A stretch of 64,000 bases of DNA. It comes from Siderastrea siderea. Lineage: Eukaryota > Cnidaria > Anthozoa > Scleractinia > Rhizangiidae. A program made the translations under genes and the position numbers. Shown piece after piece: positions 1 to 11,757 of this stretch; within the stretch, counting starts at the first letter, position 1; every line of letters begins with the position of its first letter. A model generated the notes under the pieces. That model made no database searches, was not told the origin of the DNA, and saw only the letters and a program-made list of their open reading frames with translations. Where the stretch lies: positions 72,667,613 through 72,731,612 of the forward strand of contig OZ034967.1 in assembly GCA_964030785.1 (NCBI GenBank), written 5' to 3'.

Positions 1-3000
1 CCATCCTCACTCCAAAAGAGCAAAACCCAACGGACAAGCAGGAAATTATGGGAATCAGCGAGGGTATAGCAACTGGGATCAGCAGAATACGAGTTCACAC
101 TCGGACGAAATTTTATTCGAAGTGTTCCATTGCGTGCAAACCGGAAGGGATTACAATGTGATAAATGTGGATGGAGTCAGGTATCTCGTTAACTCGTGGG
201 ATGCAGGTATTGCACTACTTGTTTTCCTTAGGGGAGGGGTGGGCAGGGTGGGGTAGTAGGGCTGGGTGTGGTGGGGTCATTATAGGCACCCTGACCACAC
301 CACTAAACGGAAGCTACTTATCAAGCAGTATCAAGGCTTCTTGTACGAGCCCTTCAAATTACCACTTGTAGGTGAAATGAAAACCTTCTTCTCTCTTGCC
401 ATGCCATCATCTTTTGGGTAAAAAATGGTCAGAAATAATGAGAAATGAAATAAACACTGCAATTTTTCAAAGAGTCACTATCTTTATTTATTTATTTATT
501 TATTACAGTCATTTTTAAAAACTGGGACAGTGGAAAGTGAAATAATCTTTATTTGAAAACAAATTTTAAGAAAATCATATGTATTAACTGAACTGCAGAT
601 GAAGATGTAATAGTTGGAAAACCTTAGCACTTGTGGTCACAATTTTTAAGGTGTTCTTAATGTCATGAATTCTTTTTGTTTTTACATTTTTAAAATATAG
701 TTTTGTTATCACTTAAAATTGAAAGTGTAAAATAGTAATAATTATCCAAAACTGGCCACGATGCTAAAACTTAAAAAAATATTTGAAAATATTTGAACCA
801 GACTTTTCTGTCCAAACTCATTCAATAAAAAGTAGATCTGAGGAATGCTTTGTCAACTCATCTGTATGTCACTTAGCAATTATTTGTCAGATTTTGTTTC
901 ACAGAGGGCTAGTGTTGGTGCTGCAAAAGGATGTCCTTTGTTTTTCAATCTTCACTAAATGTTTTAGATTCAAACAAGTTGGCAAGCTTTATCTCCCCAC
1001 TCGCTACCTTCTTTTCCTTTGCAGCTGAGGAATTACAGCCATTTCCTGAGGAATGGTATCAGCATGGCTACATAGAGAGTCAGCAGCCCGTGACAGCAGA
1101 TTGTGTTTATTATGATGAAGGATCGTCTGATACTGGACAGCAGTATGATGACTCATGGGTACCAAGATGGGAAGACGATCGCATGGGAATGATGGAACAC
1201 CCAGTTAGAGGTATGGGGAAAGTTTGGGAAACTGACAAAAAATTGAAATTCTTACACTACTGTTTCATACAAATTATGACTGAACCAAATAAAAAAGTTA
1301 AAAAAATAAATGAGCAAACAGGCTTGGAGCAGCCCCCATCGCTGGATATTAGCTGTGATTTATGTAGCCTGAAGCAGCCTGGAGTATTACAAATGAGTAT
1401 TCTTCTGGATGGGATGCTAGTTTTTGTTGGGGTACCCTAAGATTTCATTGTTATTTTAATTATTTATTTGTTTGTTTGTTGGTTTATTTATTTATTTTTA
1501 TTTTTATTCTTTTTTTTTGCAAGTAACCATTTAATTCTCTACCTCTGTGACAAGAGAGGCAATTTGGAGTAAAGTCTCTCGTCTAAGGACAAACAACACA
1601 ACCAATGCAGAGACCAACCTTGAACCAGTAAACCTTTGATCTTGCTCACGTCACTGGCATTTTTTATAAATATGTAATAATAATAATGGAATCTTACCTT
1701 GGCAAGTTTTGTTGTATTACGTGCAACATTCTCAACTGGGGGGTTGCTACTTGGAATTTTTCGTCGTGGGGGTGTGCTGCCTGGTTCTCCAAACCCTGAC
1801 CCTACTCGTTTTCAGACCTTTTCTCTGAACTCTTCACCCATTTTCAGACCTTGCCTTGCCTCGCCTCTTAAATCCATACCCATTTAAAATCCATACCCAC
1901 TTTCAGACCAAGACATCTCAAAACCCAACCCCTTGGGGCTGGGGCAGCACATACCCACATAGCTTATCAAAGGAAGTACCCCGGCATCCCCATTGAACGA
2001 AAGGCCACAAGTTCAACCTTAATAGACAAATGCTTGTTAGAAAATGAATGCAGTTTAACTTATGTTTCCTTCATTTCATATTTTTAGGACTGATGAATAC
2101 CTACTTTGAAGAAACCAAGTTGAATGTTCTTAATGTATATGACCCTAACTCAGGGATGTGGATCAAAATGCCTCTGTCATGGGAACTTCATATCCCTGAC
2201 ATCAGTTCACGCATTAATGCTATTCAGGAGGCTTTTCCAAAATGGGACGATAAGTTTGAGATCCTCGCTTTACTGAGACAGTGCAACTATGATCTTGACG
2301 AAGTTACCAACACCTATATCACCCTGCTAGCGGAGGACACGATCAGAAAAAAACCTGGATCTAAGCAGAAAAGCCGCGTGTCATTGAGTCAAGAACATAC
2401 CGCAGAGGTCGAATTATTGAAGGAAAAGATCGAAAAACTCGAGGAACAGCTCCGTGAAAGGGAGACTGAGATAGAGGAATCGCGGACGGCGAACGAAGAT
2501 TTGAAAGCTAAGTTGAGGTCATCTGAAGAAATGGCTAGAAAGCTTCAAATCAAAGGAACGAGTTTGCAGCGAGAAATACAACAGCTCAAATCGGCACCGG
2601 AACCAACACCTCAACCGGTTATTGCAACGGTGCAGCCTGTCAGAGCGCAAACGATTTCCAAAGAAACTTGCCAAAAGATACGATCAACAGCTCATACCTT
2701 TTCTCAGATGCTGGTGGAGTTAAGAAATTGTTTCACAAGCGAAATGGATGGAATTGCTTCACTTTTGGATCGAGCGCAAAACTCCCTTCGTAAAATGAAA
2801 CATGTAGACCAGGGCGCAAGTAAAGAGATTATAGAGCTTCGCGCGCTGTACCACAAAGAAGTAATGCAAAGAAAACTTCTCTATAACAAACTTCAAGAGC
2901 TGCGCGGCAATATAAGAGTTTTCTGTAGGTGCCGCTACGATAAGAATGCCGACAATGTTTTTACTTTCACTTCTGATGAGGACATAAGTGTGGTGTCAGC

Positions 3001-6000
3001 TGCAGGACAGAAAAAGACTTTCAGATTTGACAGAATTTTCTCCCCATCCAGTACACAGGAGGAAGTCTTCCAGGACACTCTTCCACTTATTACGTCATGT
3101 GTTGATGGCTACAATGTCTGCATTATGGCGTATGGCCAGACGGGTAAGAAAAAAGGTTGTTCCGAAAACGCAGGGTCGTGGTGCGGGGTGCGGGGCGCGG
3201 ACTGCGGGGTGCGGGGTCATAAAAAAAAACGAATAATGAAAATAAATATATAAATAGGCAGTGTCTGGAGTACGGATCATGACTAAAATACCCGGCAGTC
3301 CGAAATTTTCGAAGGATTTCGACGGAAAGGCTTTTTCTAACGTTTTGAAAGTATTCTATACTTGTTTAAAATTGCCAAGCGATTCAGAAAAGTATTTTGG
3401 TTTTGTAGTTGACGAGTTTTCCGGGCTTCAATAGCGGAGCCAGCGCGCTAGCGCGTCAGCGGAGCTCCATTGCTAAGGAAATTTGGTAATCTATCAAGCC
3501 AAAAACTTTTGGTAGTGACGTAGTAGTCACGTGACCGTCCGTCCGTACATCCGTACGTCAATCCGTCCGCACCACAGGCCTACCAATACACTTCCTACAC
3601 TGGATATAACCCTGTGCTGAATCCCGTGTGTTTTCGGCGCGAAATCGCATGTTGACCCGCGTTGTAGCAAAACAAGCAAAGAAAACAAAAGTCAAAAACA
3701 AATTTGTTAATGGAAAAAAAAAAGTTCAAAAGAACACTCAGTTGTCTTTTTGGTGGAAGGGAAAAAGTTCAATCTAGGCGAAAGAAATTCGGCGATAAAA
3801 TTCAGGCAAAAAGTTCAAATTTGCCTCGTCGGTTCTGTTCAAACTCGGTCGGCACACCGCTTGAGTTCGCAGCTTTTCGCAGCGGTTTCGACGCCAAATA
3901 TAGCAGAGCTAGTGCTTTTCGGTTTTTTCTGTTCACAACCATGGTTTTTACGGCGTTTCGAACACATTTTGCCAGGAAAAACACCAGCATTTTCATGCTG
4001 ATAGGCAGCTTGTCACGAAGAAAGAAATAAGTATTAAAATTAACTTATGAAACAATGTCAAACGGCCATGGCCTAGTGGACTAGTTACCGACATGTCACG
4101 CCGACGAGCCTGGTTCGACACTTCGCGGGAGCAAGAATTTTTTTCTTTTTTTTCTTTGTTTTTTTTTTTTAATAAAACGACTTGGATGAGAGTATTTTCA
4201 CAAATTAATAACTGCCAGCAAAAACAAAACAAAAGCAAAAAACAGACAAAACAAAAAGGGGGGCTCCGCTTTTAGACTTGGCTAAATCTATATATTATGC
4301 ATACTACAAAATGCGATGTTTGCGGCACCTAGAATTGTTTGTGGCTGCACCTGCCAGTCAGAACGCACAGAATTTGGACGGAATTTCTCACTCAAACTTC
4401 CTGGGAGCATTCGAAGTTTGTTTAGAATTACCAAGCGATTCAAAAGACCAATTTAGTTTTGTAGCTGACGAATTTTGTGAGTTTGTGCGTACTAAGAAAA
4501 TCGCTATGTTCGCGACACTTTCTGTGACTAGATCCGCCAGGCCCGCCATACCCTCCAGTGAGAAACACGCGGAATTTAGACATAATTTTTCATTCAAACG
4601 TCGTGGGAGTATTCGAAGTTTGGTTAGAATTGCCAAGCGATTTAAAAGATCAATTTGCTTTTGTAGCTGGGGAATTTTCCGAGCTTGAGCATACTAGGAA
4701 ATCGCTAGCTTGCTTGATCCGTGTCTCACCCGAGCCGTCACGCAACCATAGTGAAAATTGTCGCGGATGCTGTCAGACTGAAACTTTATATCGGTAATTT
4801 GAAAAATGACTGTAAAACGTCTGAGCCGCGGTGAACCCGCTGTGAACTGCCGAGCATTTACCATTTCAATTTAACTGCGCCCGGCTGCCAGGCATGTAGA
4901 CACGCCTGGCACTCCGGTTTCCGACAACAACTCCAACAATTTCCTTTATTTGCGTGACTTTAAGTTCTTACAGTATTGCAATTGCATACAACTCAACAAA
5001 AAGAAATAACAATGTAATAAGGAGATAACGATCAAGTTACAGTTTGAATTGATAATAAATTATTGCGTAAATTTAAGCATGATAGAATGAATCTCATCAG
5101 TTATGGGCTCCTGATCTCATCAATTGAATGCTAACAAAATAATTACCGGAATTGATTAATTCTTTTGTAACTTTAAATGAAACTAATTGTTATATATTTG
5201 GTAGGTGGTACTATTTTTCTGTCAAGTCTGTCTCTAAAAATTCGGAGAATTATCCAGGTTTTAGATAGAGTCCGTGACAATTGTCACTACACTATGGTTG
5301 CGTGACGGCTCGGGTCAGACGGGGATCAAGCAAGCTAGCGATTTTCTAGTATGCTCAAGCTCGGAAAATTCCCCAGCTACAAAACCAAATTGGTCTTTTA
5401 AATCGCTTGATAATTCTAAAGAAAACTTCGAATACTCCCACGACGTTTGAATGAAAAATTGGGCCTAAATTCTGCATGTTTCTGATTGGCGGGTCTGGCG
5501 GGCCTGGCGGAACTAACTAGTAGTCACAGAAAGAGTCGCGAACATTGAGTGATTTCATTTATAGTATGTACAAGCTCACAGTTTTTTTTTAATGACCCCG
5601 CACCCCGCACCCCGCACCGGGCACCCCGACCCCGCGTTTTCGGAACAACCTAAGAAAAAACGTTTGCGTGATTTTGATACAATGTAGAAACACACCACAG
5701 CATTTAATTCTTTGTTTCGTAGGGTAAGCGGTCAAAAACGCTCAAATTGGTATGCTTTGCCCAACGCGGGATTTTCAAAATGGCCACCATTTCCAATCCA
5801 GTTATAGAAACAAAACTATAGATTAAGCTCGGTTTCTGTGCGTTTTTAGGCGGTCAGATTTATTTTCTTTCTTAATTTAAGTTGGGAGCAATTTTCATTT
5901 GGAATTGCAAATATCCGCCAGCGAATAGTTGTCTCACTGACGTACATGTAAGGAAGAAGCATATTGTGTCAAACAGCGCTGTCTTCTGTATTCCGAGGTG

Positions 6001-7870
6001 ACTGGTAATATCCAGCATTGCCCCCTTAGATGCGATGCCAGACCATAGCAGGGTTTCCCCAGCATTCTATTCGTTTTCCCTCAGCTGTTGATTCGCAGAT
6101 ACCCTTTTATAACCTCGATAATAAGTAATAGGAAATGCCCTTATCCAATCTAACGAATTAAATAAGCCAAGTGGTTACATCCAGATCAACTGAAAGAATC
6201 ACTCCGCCCCCCACCTACCTTCCCATCGAAGGCTTCCTTAACAGCTGGCTCCCTGCCTGGTAGCCATTTATACGCTTGGGTGGAGAGAATATCGAGAAAA
6301 GTTTATCCAAGAAACTTTCCAATGCAGAGACCAGGACCCGGCTGCATCAAAAATTCCACTTGTGCCTATGGCTGCATCAAACTTCCACTTGTGCCTATGT
6401 ATTTGGAGTAATCTAGGTCTGAGCTAAGAGAGTTTCACGTAAAACACATAAATTCTTTTTCATAAACAGGAACTAAGGGATCACTTACGACAATCTTATG
6501 TCCCAAGATTAGAGTGGCGGCTATCGGGACGAGAGATCCAGCTCGAGGGGTATAAAACGAGAATGGCAACCGACAATCTCTGTTATAGGCGTAACTTGAT
6601 CCATTTTTGACTTTTATTTAAATTCTAGGAGCAGGGAAAACGTACACGATGATGGGAACAGACAAAGACCCTGGTGTAAACATCCGAGCCATTCTTGAAC
6701 TGCTGAGAGTTTGCGAGGAGCGGACAAAAGTGGATTACTCCATGTGCGTTTCTATGGTGGAGGTTTACAATGAAACGGTGAGAGATCTACTGAGTGAAAA
6801 CAGCAGCTCACAACAGCTTAACATTCAAATGAGGAACAAACAGGTTGTCATCATGGATGTGACCGAGGTTGATGTCAAATCTGCTGCCGATATCAAGAGT
6901 ATTATGCAAAAAGGTAAAGAATTGTGAAATGATCTATCACAAATAGCCAATATGTAAAAAAAGACTTATGCACGTTGCATGAAGTTATCGTAGACGAATA
7001 CTGATTCCATTGAAACAATTCTTTACTAAAACACGCTTTGTATGCGAAGTACAAATAACTCTCGAGTTTATAGCGCTAAGAAAGTACAAACTATGAAATT
7101 CTTGTTGAGGACTCACTCGTTTTCGGTATGGCGTGTTCGTGATTCGGATGTTCTGTTATCGATTGCTAACTGAATAAATAGATAAAAACCTATCACCAGT
7201 AGCTGAAAAGTCGTTTTTGTATAGTAGATGGCTAACAAGAACAATAATTTTCACGAATGGCTTTCCTCACTACCACGAAATTACAGTACAATTTTCGTGT
7301 TGTGCTCTTGGTTCTATTCCGAGTTGCTAGCTGTTACCGAATGCTTGCGATTTTAAGGTACTTAATTTATTACTGACTTCTTCTGTTTTGGGGTTTTCAG
7401 GTGACATGAATCGTTCCGTTGGCGCCACTAAAATGAACACAAACAGCTCCCGCTCCCATCTGCTACTGCTGCTGAAACTACAAGGCACAGATCACGTGAC
7501 AAATGCCGTAACACGCGGCACGCTGACCCTTGTCGACTTAGCGGGCTCAGAAAGAATCTCCAAAACTGAGGCTACAGGGCAAAGACTGGTCGAGGCTGCA
7601 GCAATCAACAAATCACTGTCAGCTCTAGGCCAAGTGTTCGCGGCTCTACGAACAAATGCGATGCACGTGCCTTACAGAAACTCCAAGCTTACTCAGTTGA
7701 TGCAGAGTTCCTTAGGGGGTGATGGTAAGACGTGTTTGTTCGTTAATGTCAGTCCGCTAGCCAGTAACGTCAGCGAGTCCGTGAGTACGTTACAGTTTGG
7801 ATCAGCAGCCAAACAGGTGCAACTTGGGAAGGCCACACAGAATGTTACTCAAGCGCCCAAGAGAAATTAA
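1..7870 (+). CDS. Kinesin-14 (C-terminal motor kinesin), 5'-partial
   Basis: Minus-end-type microtubule motor; the 5' end lies outside the window. Exons that join in frame: 2-206, 1025-1210, 2088-3143, 6629-6913, 7401-7870 (all introns phase 1), giving 733 visible residues. In visible-residue numbering there is a polar N-terminal region (1-130), a small helical CUE/UBA-like region (about 171-211, with FP at 180-181 and LL at 210-211), a coiled coil (about 234-306), a kinesin-14 style neck ending in a GNIRVFCRCR-type motif, then the motor. Motor motifs are the P-loop GQTGAGKT (480-487, split by intron 3), switch I NSSRSH (592-597) and switch II DLAGSE (623-628). The motor runs to the C-terminus with only a short tail, which defines kinesin-14. 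The first donor is taken at 207 rather than 181 because only that choice joins exon 2 in phase. The KIFC subfamily is not resolved. Confidence 0.93.
207..1024. other. Kinesin intron 1
   Basis: AT-rich intron with a GC-rich purine stretch near 227-280 and a short TTTA microsatellite at about 481-506. No further coding sequence was recognised. Confidence 0.6.
3433..4270. mobile_element. Nested repeat insertion inside the foldback element
   Basis: The ~180-bp internal unit of the host element is interrupted near 3433 by sequence bounded by AGCGGAGCC (3433-3441) and its inverse GGCTCCGCT (4262-4270). The interrupted unit resumes just downstream in related copies. The interior has ORFs without family resemblance. 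Boundaries are approximate because the terminal repeats are short. Confidence 0.45.
4065..4262 (+). repeat. tRNA-derived SINE-like unit
   Basis: A polymerase III A-box-like TGGCCTAGTGG (4069-4079) and B-box-like GGTTCGACAC (4112-4121) lie 33 bp apart, as in a tRNA. A T-rich stretch and then an A-rich tail follow (about 4205-4260). This resembles a tRNA-derived SINE; the cloverleaf is not well formed. Confidence 0.5.
5661..6628. other. Remainder of kinesin intron 3
   Basis: Unique-looking intron sequence between the foldback element and kinesin exon 4. No ORF or repeat was recognised. Confidence 0.5.
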
Positions 7871-7922
7871 AACAACAACAAAGAGTGCTAATCGACACAT
7901 AATGCCATACTACCCATCTCAG

Positions 7923-8063
7923 ACGTCCGTTGATTTCAATCCGCTGTTTGAAAAAAAATGATCACGTGATCACAAGTTTGTTGATTGCAAACTGACCTCA
8001 TCAACAAACTTGTGATCACGTGACCATTTTTTTTCAAACCGCGGAGCGAAATCAACGGTCCGT
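7923..8063. repeat. Long hairpin just after the kinesin stop codon
   Basis: Two ~63-bp arms (7923-7985 and 8000-8063) are near-perfect inverted copies around a loop of about 14 nt. Each arm contains TGATCACGTGA-like sequence and an A/T homopolymer. It begins 52 bp after the kinesin stop codon, so it probably lies in the 3' UTR. It looks like a miniature foldback element. Confidence 0.8.
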
Positions 8064-10874
8064 GAAAGCGGGCTAAAAAATCTCCTCTCAAAGGACGTCA
8101 GATCGGTAGTATAAACTCGGTCAATATTTAAAGCATTCTTGCTACCATAGTACAGGCATAGTCCAAGACGTATGTCACATTAATCTTCTGATAGATACGA
8201 ATAAGGTGTAGCTAACGGTTGTACCGAGTACAGCTAGAAAGATTAGCTCCGAAGAATCATCATCATGTAACTTCACTTTTTTGTGTTCATAACTCATTTT
8301 TATCAAAACCACCCTTTCCAGTCGCAAATACTGAAAAGTTTTAAAAATACATTCACCAAAAGCTTTCAAATGTCATACGTTGGTAAACGTTGGTATAGAG
8401 TTTGCATCTATTAATTTGCCAAAAAATGGCGCCGGTTCGCCTAAGGGGTGAAGAGATAAGGTGAGTCCCTGTTCACACGTGTTATATCTTTTCATTCACA
8501 CTTGTGCCCAGTCAACTGATTTGATTCTTGAAAATTTGATTGTAGCTCCACCGCTCTACATAAAAACCATACATAACCCTCAATTCCTTGATTCGTTCAG
8601 ACGAAGGGATAACGCTCGAAACGTCAGCTTTTGATATTTTTTTACGGTGGCCAATTTACCTAACCAACTCAGTTGATAAATCCAAATTTTTGTGTCTCAC
8701 TCCACAGCTGACGCAGCACCACAGTTTCTTTAAAAACTATAAACGCCTTTCTTGATTTTATTTTCTTGAACAAGGAAGGATCAATGGGAACTAATGATGT
8801 GCGATGCAATTGGAAAAGGAGACGATTCTCCCGCTTCAAACACATCCCACCCTGTGTACATACATTACTAGTATCCACTATCTTCGCAGCCAGAAACCAG
8901 TGTTAATCAAGTTAACAACAGGGGGTCATGAATGAATAAAACCCAGAGGCCATGGTTTTCATGGTTTTTCGAAAAGTTATATTTTCTAACTGGAGAATTG
9001 TAAAGAAGCTTTGTCGTCTTTCTGTGGTGGAAGAAACAAAGGTTTAAAGCAATCGATAATAAAATAGAATAAATCTGTTGTTTAATTAAATGAAGAAATA
9101 TATATATACCTAGGATAGGTCTCAGCGCGACGGAAGGCAACAAAAATTGCCTGAATAGTATTTATTTTTTCCCGCATATTTTATAACTAAAATATATTTT
9201 TTGATCGACGTAGTCTAAAAGCTTAGTTTGCAGTGAAACATACATATTTTTTAGAAATATTGTATTTTAGTACCGACAAAGTCCAAAAGCTTAGCTTCTT
9301 TCATTATAGAAACATATTTTGTAATCTTTGTTTTGCAAGGTTAAGAAGTGAGTTAAATTATTTAATCTGTTTTTGTATGGGAAAAAAACAAATACACTTT
9401 GAACAGTTACGGGTATTTTTATTAAGGCAGTTGCTGATGATGTTAAAGCTTTATATGGGTTAAAGTAAATAATAAATTCAATACTTAACCGACGATACTT
9501 AATAAAAGGCATTGCTTATGCATCTGGACTAAGGATCGCCTTTTTTTGTTACTGTTCTTAGTCTTGACCTTGCACAAACCATAGTTTGGGATTTGTGTTA
9601 GATCAACTCGCCAAAAAATAACGATTCCGACAAAACAGCTTATGAACGTAAAACAAAGAGACCCTGCACGGTTATAGTGCTTGCAACAGAAATTATGATC
9701 CTCGCACCCATGCGCTTTTGTCATTACACGGGAACCTTGGGAGGTGCAAGGGTTTCCCTTGGTGCCTTGCGCTCTCTGTCCAGCCTTCCCGTTGACCTTG
9801 GCTCTTGTGCAAAACCCAGAAGCGCCTGGGTACGACACAAAAAATTGTGCACCTGCGTTTATCCCCTTTAAAACTTCCTAACCAATGCCTCGACATACTG
9901 GCCAGGCGTTGTCTTCACTTTTGAGGAAAATTAACACTGAACTTCACCGAATTGTTGACTTTAGACCGCTAGCAGTCTCTTTCTTCTCCCAAGTCAGCAC
10001 GACAAGGTCGAAGAGCGAGCGCCGAGCGGCGAAAGCACAAGCCACAAATTTCTCCCTTAGCCAAATCCCACCTCGTTTTTACAGTTGCTTTATGCTTTTA
10101 TGCTGGCCTAGAGCGCTTTCTATTTGTATGGAGAAACCAGTTGTTGTGGTAGTAAATCAAATGGAACTGTCCTTTTTACTGGAAATTTAGTGTCATTTGC
10201 GTCATGACACTAGTAGCATGCTCCTTGATGAAATAAGGGGTTTGTTTTTGGAAAAAAAATTGTACTGTTCTATTCTACGGAAATGGAAAGCGTCCCTAAA
10301 AACTGATACGCGGCTAGTTCCCAGTCTCCTATCGGACCTTGCTGTCGTCAAGGAAAGGAAGGGAGGTGGCTATAGGTAAGGTAGAATATTAGCTTGACGT
10401 TTTCAGTAAACTGAGGCAAATGTTTTGTTCAAATGTTATCTTTCATTTACAATATTTGTTTCATTTGTTTGTTACTCGATTCATTAGCTATCTAAGCTAG
10501 GAGCCTAATAAGCTCCATAATTTCGAGTATAAATAAATCTTTATCTTTTTTTTTTTACCTAAGATCGGCCTTGATTTTGGAAAAAGCAACAGCAATTTCC
10601 TTTGTAAGAGAAATTGTGTAAGTACATATTCAAATCAGGTTGAACACTTTGGTCGGTTTTCCACTGTAGAAGACATGCCTCTTTACTTAGTACAAGGAAT
10701 ACCGCCAATTTCCTATTGATAAGGCAATGGGCACAGCTTTTCAACAACTCCCTACACCAACAACAACAATGATAACGACAACGGTGGCAATAATAACGAC
10801 ACCACGAATTTCATTCATTTTACATCACACGGTTAATGGTCCTGAATTGACAAAATTACAGTGTCACCCTGATA
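8064..10874. other. Intergenic sequence between convergent kinesin and cyclase genes
   Basis: AT-rich with no credible gene. A possible poly(A) signal AATAAA for kinesin is at 8935. Sequence around 8595-8630 resembles the 3' end of a retroelement in style only. Confidence 0.5.
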
Positions 10875-11156
10875 GAGCGCTTTTCAAATGAGTGTCGTAA
10901 AACCAAAACCAAAGTAATTACCCCAGCCAATCACAACAAACACAAATTACCCAATGAACCAATCAGAACTCGAAGCAAATACATGTAACCGGCGCCAAGC
11001 GCGGGAAAACGCGCTCGAGCAAGTTGCGATTGATTTGAGTTTTACTTCTGATTGGTCAAGAAAGTGGCGCGAGATTTTTTAACCAATCACAGAGCGAAGT
11101 AAAGCAAAACCAAAGCAAAACGCGAATTACTTTCGACACTCAATTGAAAACCGCTC
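10875..11156. mobile_element. 282-bp MITE, TA-flanked
   Basis: Terminal inverted repeats of the form GAGCGCTTTTCAA / TTGAAAACCGCTC, flanked by TA on both sides (10873-10874 and 11157-11158), with subterminal GAGTGTCG / CGACACTC. The interior has repeated CCAATCA motifs. It has no coding capacity. The TA flank suggests a Tc1/mariner-type non-autonomous element. Sequence near 14320-14480 resembles the middle of this element. Confidence 0.8.
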
Positions 11157-11510
11157 TATAACACGTTTATAACACGTTAGGACCTGTCATTGTTTTAAGG
11201 GCCACACGACCGACGGGGTAAGCCGAGGAAGACAAATTGCTACAACAAGTTGGCACCGTATTGACACATTTCTAGTATAGTTATACCGTATTTTCTCAAT
11301 TAAACTTGGCATGGTGTACCTGGCGTTTCTTTGAATCAGCAGTTTATTTGGGCCCGCCATTTTTAAGAGAGGGTTATTATGCTTTTTTCTTGGCAGTCGT
11401 GTATCTTGCCCATAAATTGTAAGTTTTTTATACAGCAAATAAACGTCTGAGGGGCTTATTTACAATTCCCTAGAATTATATGAAGATCACGGCAGTGAAG
11501 GTGTTTCAAC

Positions 11511-11757
11511 TTAAGCAGTTGAAAAGAAGAAACCTGAAAAAATTGAGGCTTGAACGAGAATCGAACCCATGACCTCTGCGATACCGGTGCATATTCATTT
11601 CTCCATCTACGGGATAAATAAGAACTCACAATTGACCAGCTCCCAGTTGGCTTGATAGCTCAGTTGGTTAGAGCGCTGCACCGGTATCGCAGAGGTCATG
11701 GGTTCGATTCCCGTTCAAGCCTGAATTTTTTCAGGTTTCTTCTTTTCAACTGCTTAA
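11511..11757 (+). repeat. tRNA-like foldback SINE
   Basis: The + strand at 11649-11721 is a 73-nt tRNA-like sequence: acceptor GGCTTGA pairs fully with TCAAGCC, the D arm is GCTC/GAGC and the T arm ATGGG/CCCGT. The 7-nt anticodon loop CCGGTAT would read GGT (Thr). Position 33 is C instead of U and one anticodon-stem pair is broken, so a working tRNA is doubtful. The 3' half plus about 35 bp (11676-11757) is repeated in inverted orientation at 11511-11592, giving a long hairpin. A relative on the - strand is at 62440-62510. Confidence 0.75.

Larger units (their letters stand above)
3145..5660. mobile_element. Foldback element, MULE-like, with 10-bp target duplication
   Basis: Element body 3155-5650 (2496 bp). 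Both ends begin GGTTGTTCCGAAAACGC in inverted orientation and continue for about 65-70 bp through subterminal tandem GTGCGGGG-type units. Flanking TAAGAAAAAA is present at 3145-3154 and again at 5651-5660, an exact 10-bp direct repeat. A 9-11 bp duplication with long terminal inverted repeats is typical of Mutator-like elements; that assignment is inference because no transposase is seen. The interior has diverged tandem copies of a ~180-bp unit (about 4378-4540 and 4561-4730) and an inverted copy (about 5285-5470), consistent with a foldback structure. The element sits in kinesin intron 3, starting 11 bp after the exon. Confidence 0.85.

Noticed and set aside
181..186. Kinesin exon 1 donor at 181
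   Set aside because: It would leave a 2-nt phase that makes exon 2 hit a stop; the donor at 207 joins in frame with VNSWDAEELQ.
3704..4688. Several 80-136 aa open frames in kinesin intron 3
   Set aside because: They lie inside foldback repeat units and recur because the units are duplicated; no transposase-like motif.
8575..8660. Sequence resembling retroelement 3' ends (ACGCTCGAAACGTCAGC)
   Set aside because: Too short to assign to any element family; no adjacent coding remnant.
11649..11721. Functional tRNA-Thr(GGT) gene
   Set aside because: C at position 33, a mismatched anticodon stem, and a duplicated repeat context point to a tRNA-derived repeat.
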